10,442 nt of DNA from Suillus spraguei (lineage: Eukaryota; Basidiomycota; Agaricomycetes; Boletales; Suillaceae), in contig JABCPU010001246.1 of the NCBI GenBank assembly GCA_016800925.1, positions 1 to 10,442 on the forward strand, given 5' to 3'. The translations under genes were made by a program, and so were the position numbers. Below, in pieces: positions 1 to 7,484 of the stretch; the stretch's first letter is position 1; every line of letters begins with the position of its first letter. A model generated the notes under the pieces. The model worked only from the letters and a program-made list of their open reading frames with translations. It was not told the origin of the DNA and did no database searches.

Positions 1-1725
1 GGCCATGGAATAGACCATCATGAACGTTCGCATATCCCAGGAAACCGGGTATATGGTACATTGGAAGTGCTGGCTTTTTTATACATCCATACCGATTTTT
101 GAAAGATTCAATGACATGGGCGGAGGACTCCATTTTTTCCTTTCGCATTCTAGGTGTGAGTGTTCCTACTAAGCACCCGTCATGGCTGCTGGTTTATGAC
201 ACCATGACCATCAGAACACGGTCGTGGTATTACGCGGAATTTCGGGGAGAGATGCATTCTTCACACGAGGTTTGCCTGTTTGTGTTCGGTTGATCAAATC
301 GTGGAATGAATGATCGTCTTTACAGGGCTGGACTTTATGGCCGGATATAGATTATTGGAAAGTGCCATCCGAATCACTTGTTCAATTTCGTGCTTACAGA
401 ACTTCAAACAGAATTCGGAGCTTGATGTATTGCTCGTACAGTTAATGCATTTGGAGACTTGAGAAGCATGATGTCAAAATTCTTTGGCTCCAATGCATTA
501 GAACGTTGTAAGTTGCAGGTCTGTAAAGTCGAGTATCGTTCGCTAAATTTCAAATACGCCTAGTATCTCCATTACTGGTCAAAGACACTTTGCGAGTGCT
601 TGAAAAGTGGGGAGATGATGGAGCGAACGATCCTTTCACGAACCTCAACGAGGTAGCTTCACCATTCTCTGTTAAATGGCGCAGGTAATTGAAACATCGC
701 AGATCGTTTTTACTTTGGCAGCAAGACTTACGGTATGCCCGCGAGTTCTCCGAAGATCCAAGGAAAATTCAAGCCTTGATTAGTATTTTCGAGCGGCTTG
801 ACGCTGGCTCGTCTCATACATCCATCTTATTTCCCTGGTTCCCAACTCCAAGCTAGACTGAAGAAGCTGGTCGCTGGGAGTGCAGTTATACCGGCATGAT
901 TTTCTGCGGTTGTTCTCTCCAGAAAAGAGAACGGGTATCGTGAAGATGACCCACTACAGGCCATGATGGATAAAGGACTCTCCCTCACTGAGACGACCGC
1001 GGTGAGTGGCCAATATTTTGTGAAGCGTCAACCCACAATATAACATGTTTTATCATAGTTACTTGCTATGCTGTTTGTTGGTGCCACAACCAACACCGGA
1101 AATGTAGTCACTTGGATCCTCATTTATTTGGAGGCCAACCCGAAATGGAAGTCACTCGTCCAAAACGAAGCCAGGCAGTTGTATGAGGATTCGCAGACCT
1201 TGGGACCCTACCACGATACTCCCCAACAACTCCTTACTATGACTTCATAGAAAAGCAGACGCCGATCATCGATTGCTGCATTTCAGAAAACACTACGCAT
1301 GCTTTTTTCATGTCCTTTTCTACGAAAAAATGTAGGAGACGACATTTTCGTGGATCAAAAAATGCGTCCCGCATGGAGTCTACGTCATGTTCCCAACTGC
1401 CGACCTTCACGGTAATTCTTGTTTCTATCCGGAGCCGAATAAATTCAACCCTGAGAACTTCTCGGCTGATGCGGTTCACAAGCGACAACAGTATGGAACG
1501 ACATTCTTGGGGTGGGGCGCGGGTCGTCACGTGTGTCCTGGAAGAAGAGCCGCACAAATTATCATAAAGATTATCGTTATCCTCATTTTATCGAAATTTG
1601 ACATACATATTCTAGATGATGGGGGAAAACCTGTTCAAAAAGTTCCAGAGCAGCTCGAGGATACATTGTTTAGGGTACTTCGGGCTAAGGAAGCTATGAC
1701 CCTTTGCTATGACGTACGGCACTAG
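1..1725 (+). pseudogene. Cytochrome P450 relic, multiply frameshifted, probably truncated at the left window edge
   Basis: This is the remains of a heme-thiolate monooxygenase. An N-terminal IGSAGFFIHPYRFLKDS segment (60-110) is followed by an IFSFRILG strand. The helix-I region LFVGATTNTGNVVTW is at 1071-1115. The K-helix ExxR (ETLR, 1286-1298) is readable only after skipping one A. The heme loop WGAGRHVCPG is at 1513-1542 with the Cys codon at 1534, and the C-terminus ends at TAG 1723-1725. Trp replaces the usual first Phe of the heme motif, which I recall from some fungal CYP51/CYP7-like families. Introns that fit are 156-214, 270-325, 508-563, 653-702 and 1002-1058. The frame slips near 732, 854, 891, 927, 1240, 1289 and 1361, by single-base gains or losses. 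The segment around 360-450 could not be resolved, and the membrane anchor is missing or lies off the window. The family call is firm; the subfamily is not. Confidence 0.85.
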
Positions 1726-2269
1726 AAAGTTATCACATTGTTATCGTTGTACTTGGCGCAACCGAAAAATACATGTCCAGATGTAGGTGCGACTCAGCTT
1801 CTCCAGAATAAGAAGATCACCAACGGATGGTAAAATCCATAGTGAGCCTGACAAGGTCTCAGAGGCTTGTATAGCCGATGAAACGAGAACAATAAACGCG
1901 CTAATAAAAGAGGGTCTTACGTAGGAGTAAGTACACAATGTGTCCCCAGTTCTTATGCGACAGGTGCGGTAGATAATGTAGCGCACAAACGTTTTCAACA
2001 AATTTCGCCAATGATGATCTATGATGGGACGCGCAAATAATAATATTGACATGGATGTGCAGATATACTATGTATGCCATACATTAACATGGGCTACATC
2101 TTTGCAAGGATCAATCGGTCAAGCATGATGCTACTACAGCTATAGAAACAAGCACTCTTTTAAAAAGGGCGCGCTGTTATGCAGTGATACAAACAGAATG
2201 TCCGTCTTTCGACGGATAGGAAAGGATCGATGTGTAATTAGTACTACATCTATACTGTCATAAAAGCCT
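1726..2269. other. Gene-free spacer between P450 relic and DUF6533 gene
   Basis: This separates the P450 stop from the convergent stop of the minus-strand gene and should contain the 3' ends of both. A 103-codon minus-strand frame (1741-2052) shows no recognisable motif and no splice-linked neighbours, so I do not call it. The only structure noted is a short hairpin at 2201-2216. Confidence 0.5.
2201..2216. repeat. Short hairpin, 6-bp stem with TTTC loop
   Basis: TCCGTC (2201-2206) and GACGGA (2211-2216) are perfect complements around a 4-nt loop. It lies 54 nt beyond the stop of the minus-strand membrane protein, so it would fall in that gene's 3' UTR. A function in 3'-end formation is only a guess. 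Confidence 0.4.
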
Positions 2270-3719
2270 TCAGTCACTGTCGACCTCTACCAGCAGTTCA
2301 CTATCATGGAGTCCTTGTCTATGACGGACGCGGCTCAACTCGCTATGGTTTAGCAACCATCCGGGATCAACGTGCAGTCTTGCAGCCAAGTTACGAAGAG
2401 TTAACATGGCCCGGGTTACAGCGACTGAAATCACAACATTGACTAGGCTGTAAAAGAGAAATGAGAGTTTATTGGGGGAACATCAAAGGCTACTCACCCA
2501 GAATAAGAGGCTGGAATAAAGACCTGAAAGATATTAGCTGCTTGCCAATGAGACAGGTATAACCTTACATTTGCATCATGGGGCATCGCTGTTCCAACCA
2601 GGCCAAATATCAATGCCACTTAGATAGTCGTCATTGTCGAATCGAGCCCATCAGGAACAATCATAGACAAACCTGTGCCGAGTAGGTAGAGATGCGCCCC
2701 TCTGGAATGTCATGTTGGTCCATACATGCACACAAAAGCAGGGACATACTCATCAATTATCATTCCTTTCAATCCTCTGATTTCTCCGATGCGCGTGGTA
2801 GTCAGCATTTTGTAGATAGTGAGGCCATAAAGTGCGATATGCAGAGTAACCGGGGGAAAATACATCCTCCACGCAGTTTGTTGGTTGACTGCATAATTAC
2901 ATGCAGGGAGAATACCTTGCTGCCGAGTATCCGGAGTCTCTGCCGCGAATACTACTGTCAAGGTCATGCATATAAAAGCAAATGCGATAACCGCATTTTG
3001 CATAACACGACTGCGTGTGAAGAGGTACCATACGCGCATTGCCAATGCCGCTGAGAGGTCGACAGGCGTTAGTATTATTTCTAGCTGCCTCAAGTATGAA
3101 TGCATACCTTGATTTATGAGAAGTGTCAATATGCCCAACACCAGTACAGCGTATGATAACCTTCCGCAGCTGTGAAATGACCGGTTTCAAAGACAAGATA
3201 CAGCATGCATGTTGAAGCTTACGTCTATACAGCGATTAAGTATCGTCCACTGAAAGCTTTGAACAAGGGAAGACTCACGCTAAACCCGACATTTCCATAG
3301 TAAACTTTGAAAAATGTGAATAGTAGATGATATAAATGTATATCAATACCAACTGAGCATGATGATTCTAAGACGAACAATTCAGTTGGGAATTTCATGT
3401 CATACGCTAGGATGTTACGTACATAATATCGATCTCAGGTAAATAGCGTATCTATAAACACTTTCCATCAGGGAAACTAATAGGACAAATATATAGAATG
3501 TCTTAACACTAAAGAAGAGGAAGCGTGATATACTCCATTTTCCTGACCAAAACCACGACATCTAGAATGATTTATGTAAGTAACAAAGATTCAGTAAGAT
3601 AAGAAGATGCCTCATACCTCCTGGTCTATCGTGATGAGGTGATCGTAAAATATCAATGTGGAAGCTGCAACAAACATGTAGTTAGTAGTAATACTCGCAG
3701 CAGTTCCATCATTTGACAT
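2270..3719 (-). CDS. DUF6533-type seven-transmembrane protein, 12 exons, 290 aa
   Basis: The function is unknown; the family is a large, GPCR-like group of integral membrane proteins in Agaricomycetes. Proposed exons (minus strand, high to low) are 3719-3618, 3561-3508, 3451-3423, 3367-3354, 3304-3279, 3224-3223, 3169-3108, 3050-2750, 2701-2673, 2618-2569, 2523-2498 and 2447-2270. They total 873 nt and close in frame. All 11 introns are GT-AG and 45-57 nt long. The start at 3719 gives a soluble N-tail, then the family hallmark YDHLITIDQE (residues 25-34), a WSGKWS linker and RYLPE. LAMRVW (99-104) follows the third helix, and LPACNY lies in an extracellular-like loop. The charged tail starts about residue 253, with LHVDPGWLLNHSELSRV, as in family C-termini. 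The least certain points are the GTTGGT donor at 3353 and the 2-nt exon at 3223-3224. No frame damage is seen, unlike its neighbours. It is divergent from the 4635 gene. Confidence 0.82.
3223..3224 (-). other. Candidate 2-nt micro-exon within the DUF6533 gene
   Basis: On the minus strand the bases AC are flanked by a complete intron on each side: GTGAGT...TATAG (3278-3225, 54 nt) upstream and GTAAGC...CACAG (3222-3170, 53 nt) downstream. Keeping AC makes an ACC Thr codon and joins the YYGNVGFS exon in frame to CGRLSY. Treating the whole stretch as one 109-nt intron puts the next exon in the wrong frame and destroys the third helix. Confidence 0.5.
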
Positions 3720-3869
3720 CGTAGACGAAGCAGTTTATGCTACTCGGTCCTGATCGAAGAAAGAGCCAGGAAGGTGATCCTGCGCGGAGGACTTGAGCAG
3801 GTTAAAGTACTTAGTACCCCGTGGTTTGGACCCTATGTATGATAGGCTAAGGCGGAACGTGATGTGGGA

Positions 3870-3892
3870 GTTTCAGCATGCCAGGCTGAAAC
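3870..3892. repeat. Perfect 8-bp inverted repeat in the divergent promoter
   Basis: GTTTCAGC (3870-3877) and GCTGAAAC (3885-3892) are exact reverse complements separated by 7 nt. It sits about 150 bp upstream of the minus-strand start, where a dimeric transcription factor site or a small RNA hairpin is possible. Neither is shown. Confidence 0.5.
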
Positions 3893-3897
3893 GAAGG

Positions 3898-4045
3898 TTT
3901 TGAAACACCGCATCAGCGGAGGATGGTATAAACAGTAATATGCACACATGATCGACCAGATACGGTCAATGACTAGGGAACTGTGCACAGGTTAGAAAGT
4001 AATCACTCACTAATTCCCACGCAAAGATTTTGAAACCGCATCAGC
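3898..4045. repeat. Pair of direct repeats TTTTGAAAC(AC)CGCATCAGC
   Basis: Copy 1 is at 3898-3917 and copy 2 at 4028-4045; they are identical except for a 2-nt AC insertion in copy 1. A shorter TTTTGAAAC copy recurs at 4339-4347. Spacing between the two long copies is 130 bp. Repeated words in a divergent promoter may be regulator sites or traces of a small duplication. Confidence 0.5.
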
Positions 4046-4046
4046 A

Positions 4047-4062
4047 TCATTGATCATTGATC
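4047..4062. repeat. Short tandem repeat of TCATTGA
   Basis: Two copies of TCATTGA plus TC follow directly after the second direct repeat and contain two overlapping TGATCA palindromes (4051-4056 and 4058-4063). A perfect 10-bp palindrome GTACTAGTAC lies further on, at 4156-4165. Confidence 0.45.
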
Positions 4063-4570
4063 AGGATTCAGCTGCCAGCATGATTAATCCCGCATGGCAC
4101 TGCAACGCCCGCGGGGCATTCATGGGTCGTTTATGGCAGTTGCGTTCAGTGGACAGTACTAGTACAGATATATTGTGAATATTTACTATAATTATAGCCT
4201 ATCTATAGGGGGATAAATGTTTGAGCATGTGTGACCTGAAGATACGTACTGGTATGTTATCACAAACCACGCCTGTGGCATCCGCATGCAGCAGTGTTTC
4301 TGTCAACCTGTGCTTTATACACTGATATAATTTCTTGGTTTTGAAACTATTAGGCTAGCCGACATCGCATCGCACTAGTGGCAATGTTCAATAATTGAAT
4401 CAAATGGGCTCTGACGGCAGGTCGGACTACACTGGCTTCTATTACTATTACTAACCACGATTTCGTAGTAATTATAGAGTTCTATCAGACTCCGATCATA
4501 AGTCTATCGTGATATTATCCATGTGTCTGCACAGCATATTGTCATGCTTCGTGGCCTCGCGGTGAGTGCG

Positions 4571-4577
4571 TATATAG
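4571..4577 (+). promoter_or_regulatory. Possible TATA box for the 4635 gene
   Basis: TATATAG lies 58-64 bp before the ATG at 4635, a spacing that would leave a short 5' UTR. It is the nearest TATA-like element upstream of that ATG. Support is positional only. Confidence 0.35.
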
Positions 4578-4634
4578 TCCTTTGAATTTGAAGTCCCATC
4601 TTGAACTTATCTCCGTGTGTGGATCTTCACGATA

Positions 4635-5836
4635 ATGTTCTTCCAATGTAACGATACCTCTTCCTCCCCCGGAACCAACTATCTTGCAACTCTTGTGATA
4701 TCTATACCATTTTACTGACTGGCACGGTGTTGTCGTCGTTCCTTATACCGATTCTCATAGCTGTCATCGTATTCTCGACTCCCCAAACTCGCCGTCACCC
4801 GATCTTTGGTCTCAATGTGCTCGGACTACTCCTGGGCCTCACACAAGGGGCTGTCAATATCTACCTCGAGGTTTTTCGCCTAAATGATTTTTTTGGACTG
4901 GCAATGTACTGATTAGTGAGGAAGGTTCATACCATGTTGTCTCCGACAGTGGCAGAGTTGACGGGAGCTGTCGTATCATATCCTGCACTAGCTTTCTTCG
5001 GTCCTCTTGTAGTCGAGAGCACATTGGTGATCCGCCTCGCTGCGGTATATCCTCGGAGAACCACTCCCAAGGTTAAATACTGGATGATTCTCCTCGTTCC
5101 GATAACCTTCAAAGTGGTTCGAGCCATCAATGTTGCAGTCTTTCTGCGCCATTATGTTGTTGCGCTCCATGGTGGGAACTCCATTGCTGCGGGTGAATCT
5201 TTATGGGGAGACTGGCAAACGAAGTTCGAATGGACATGCAGGCTGTTGACAATGGGTCAGTCGAATCATGTATTTCTATTCGCGTTTAATGACATTGGTT
5301 CAGATTCGTATCATTCATGTTCCTACGTCGTCTGACTCGCAATGCGGGTGCTTCTGGAGTTACTATCCGATCAAGTACGATGTCGGATCTTATCATCTTC
5401 CGTCTCATTACTCATTCACTTTACAGAAGCGATGACTAGTCGCATACAGGCGCTCTTTCTCATAGCGTTGTCAAACTTTGTTTTCCCTGTTATCCTCAAC
5501 ATTATCCAACTCGGCCTCATTTTTAGTAAAACAACCTCGTTCTTCCAAGCGAGCCTCGTGTACATGGTCAATAATTATGTCAACATCATCGGCGTCGTGT
5601 TTGCCACCATATGGTCGATTGGTTCGCGTAGAATGGAGGGATCGCTTCCTCCTTCTAGATCGTTATTTGGCGAGGATAGTACGATCACCCCTGGGAAGAC
5701 GCCCACTCAGGGTATTCGGAACTTCAAATCGGTCAACTTGGCGGAGACCATGGAACTTCAAGCTAACGAGCCTGTTAGGTTGTCAGCTGATAAAGGAGCG
5801 CATGAGGGTCCACGTCAAAGTGACGTATATGTTTGA
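4635..5836 (+). CDS. Multi-pass (about seven-helix) membrane protein, frame damaged at two points
   Basis: I know the type from mushroom genomes but not a named function. Proposed exons are 4635-4870, 4925-5255, 5304-5374 and 5427-5836, with GT-AG introns of 54, 48 and 52 nt, about 349 aa if both defects are set aside. Hydrophobic segments are YLATLVISI plus TVLSSFLIPILIAVIVF, then IFGLNVLGLLLGLTQGAVNI. Next come ALAFFGPLVVESTLVIRLAAVYP, with a short PRRTTPK loop, and YWMILLVPITFKVVRAINVAV. The last are FVSFMFL, IQALFLIALSNFVFPVILNI and LVYMVNNYVNIIGVVFATIW. A polar tail of about 70 residues ends at TGA 5836. One T appears missing in the T-run at 4710-4713, splitting helix 1 between two frames. 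One base is missing at the second intron's 3' end (5303/5304). The result may be a young pseudogene or a sequence error. The ATG at 4635 was chosen because its frame runs into helix 1. Confidence 0.7.
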
Positions 5837-5970
5837 GCATCTGGATGTCTTATTGTACACCGGTTTTAGGTTGTAGCAAACAGAGCGGGGCCGACAGCCA
5901 GATCGGAGGGAGTTGTACGGACACGATATGTACTTCTTAAAGTTGATGTTGAAGAACTTCTTGGAGTGAA

Positions 5971-6018
5971 GTCACCTACTGCTCGGCAGGGATAGGAAGA
6001 GTCATACTAGTAGGTGAC
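5971..6018. repeat. Perfect 10-bp inverted repeat with 28-nt spacer
   Basis: GTCACCTACT (5971-5980) and AGTAGGTGAC (6009-6018) are exact reverse complements. A smaller palindrome GAAGAACTTC lies just before (5951-5960). The arms could form a stem or be the ends of a very small relic element; no flanking duplication was recognised. Confidence 0.6.
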
Positions 6019-6032
6019 CTCATCTAAGAGAG

Positions 6033-6048
6033 GGTTCGTGTTCGAACC
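6033..6048. repeat. GGTTCG/CGAACC hairpin resembling a tRNA B-box
   Basis: GGTTCG (6033-6038), the TGTT loop and CGAACC (6043-6048) form a perfect 6-bp stem. The inner TGTTCGAACCG matches 7 of 9 informative B-box positions, but the flanks do not form a T-arm, so no tRNA is called. Confidence 0.4.
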
Positions 6049-6220
6049 GAGTTTAAAACATGTCTGAAACTGCTCGGATATGGTATAGTCAGGGCAGGTA
6101 GTTCGTAATCCATATATACTGCTTTTTCCACCAATCGCGTTGCTCCATTAGCAGCGTCGTTAGTAAGCTCACCGTAAGCATCAAACAAGGGTCTTTTGCT
6201 GATGGATGTGTGTTGTAATT

Positions 6221-6298
6221 ACCTCACTTAGTGAGGAGTTAAGAACTCCCTGCACTGACAGTGAAGCGCCGCTCAGTATGTAAGGCGCTTTGTGAGGT
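6221..6298. repeat. Compact multi-branch foldback, possible structured RNA or relic element
   Basis: A closing stem ACCTCAC (6221-6227) with GTGAGGT (6292-6298) encloses three hairpins. These are GGAGTT/AACTCC (6235-6249), CACT/AGTG (6253-6263) and AAGCGCC/GGCGCTT (6264-6290); the last is separated from the closing stem by a single T. CCTCAC can alternatively pair with GTGAGG at 6231-6236, so two mutually exclusive folds exist. The arms do not match tRNA geometry. Transcription is unknown. Confidence 0.5.
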
Positions 6299-7153
6299 CA
6301 TAGTCCGGCTTTCATCTTATTCACCTCACCGACTTCCATTTACGGCGGAGCTCGACAAACAAAAGGGTTCCTGCTTGGAATAACGTGAATTCTGATATCT
6401 GCAAGCACTTAGCATGTATGTTACGTTCGACTTGCACCTTCCACCTAATCTCCATCCTCTACTAGTGATTTCCAACCTGCGCTGCTAGGGCCCTATTGCA
6501 ACCACAGCTTGGCGCTGCCTCTATAACGTGAGGTTTCGACTCACTTGAACCCTGCACCAGGGCGTAATTGATAAGGGCTCGCAGTGTTTATTTAGCCTTA
6601 TTCTACTTAGTGAATTGCATAAAACAGGGGTATAGATTTGGACACTGAACACAACACATGTCGAGATAAAGAAAAAATTATTTCCAAGCCAAGAAATGAA
6701 GAAGACATGTTACATGCTTCTTTTTTTGAACAAAAAAGCTCGTCCACGTTCAAGTCATTTAACCGTTCGTGAGTGCAAGGATGGTGATTTGATAGTGGTA
6801 CCTGGCACCCAACACAGGCTCGTATTTTGGAACCCCTGGTGATAATCCTGATGGATACGGACAGTACAATCCTCTATACCTGGGGGAGATACGCTTGAGG
6901 CCGGATATGGGTTCCAAGGATGCACGAAGGCCTTGTCGGCATCTTGACTAGTCGACTTGGGGGTGAGGGTACCCTAGAACAATTTAGTAAAGATATGGGT
7001 TATGAATAAGATCGGAGACTTTCGTGTACTACTAGATGCCATACCAATCAACGTGCGGAAAGCCAACAAGGTTGTGATAATCAAGTTCCGAGCATCGAAT
7101 CGCATTACTCGTCACCACATGTCAGAAGACGTTTCATGTTATTATATATTAGG

Positions 7154-7177
7154 AATCAATCAAATCAATCAATCAAA
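7154..7177. repeat. AATC-type microsatellite
   Basis: About five units of AATC, interrupted by one extra A, make up this short simple-sequence repeat, roughly 310 bp upstream of the GMC start codon. Confidence 0.7.
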
Positions 7178-7484
7178 CTATTCACACAGCGCTCATGCCT
7201 GGCGATGATCGGAGCGCTGGGCCTCGAGAGCCGATTGCACAAACTACTGGTCGAGATTTTCACTTGGATTTCGGTGTTGATCCCGTTCTCAGCGGGGTTG
7301 CAACCTAAATTTAGATATTCCCTCACTAACCCTAACACCCAGACAATGCGTTAAAACGTTGACCAATTGATCCTTCGTTATAGATAAAGCGATGCCATTT
7401 TGAAGTTGGCCTTTGATCGGCCTTAGTAACTTGGTCAAATAATAATACAGTTTCGCACTTGTCGTACTAGAGCACACGCTCACA

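Larger units (their letters stand above)
3720..4634. promoter_or_regulatory. Divergent intergenic region shared by two membrane-protein genes
   Basis: About 915 bp lie between the start codon of the minus-strand DUF6533 gene and the chosen ATG of the plus-strand gene, so both promoters should be here. A TATATA run at 4571-4576 lies about 60 bp before the plus-strand ATG and is a plausible TATA element. No equally clear element was found for the minus-strand gene. There is no credible coding frame. The notable content is the repeats and inverted repeats listed separately. Confidence 0.5.
5837..7484. other. 1.65-kb non-coding stretch with several inverted repeats
   Basis: No frame here has a recognisable motif or splice-linked continuation. 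Inverted repeats cluster in 5950-6300 and are listed separately. A 51-codon stop-to-stop frame (6796-6951) is Gly/Pro/Tyr-rich but unidentified. An AATC-type simple repeat is at 7154-7177. The last few hundred bases should hold the promoter of the GMC gene; no distinct TATA box was found close to its ATG. Confidence 0.55.

Noticed and set aside
1741..2052. 103-codon minus-strand frame
   Set aside because: It has no motif and no splice-linked exons, and it does not extend the DUF6533 gene, whose stop is at 2270.
2692..3054. 120-codon plus-strand frame
   Set aside because: It is antisense to the large exon (2750-3050) of the DUF6533 gene and has no family features.
2897..3196. 99-codon minus-strand frame
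   Set aside because: It reads through intron 3107-3051 in the wrong frame; splicing in the other frame gives the conserved helix-3 sequence.
4695..4760. Intron removing the frame break at the start of the 4635 gene
   Set aside because: GTGATA...CATAG would be 66 nt, but it joins the exons in the wrong frame and deletes most of helix 1, so a one-base slip is the better reading.
5478..5876. 132-codon plus-strand frame
   Set aside because: It is a shadow of the last exon of the 4635 gene; the other frame gives the hydrophobic helices and the polar tail.
6003..6050. tRNA gene
   Set aside because: The B-box-like TTCGAAC is present, but the flanking bases do not form a T-stem and no acceptor or anticodon arm could be drawn.
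6221..6298. tRNA cloverleaf
   Set aside because: The 7-bp closing stem is suggestive, but the enclosed hairpins have loop sizes (3, 3 and 13 nt) and linkers that do not fit a tRNA.
7002..7354. Two overlapping plus-strand frames before the GMC gene
   Set aside because: They have no recognisable motif, cross an AATC microsatellite and show no splice link to the GMC exons.
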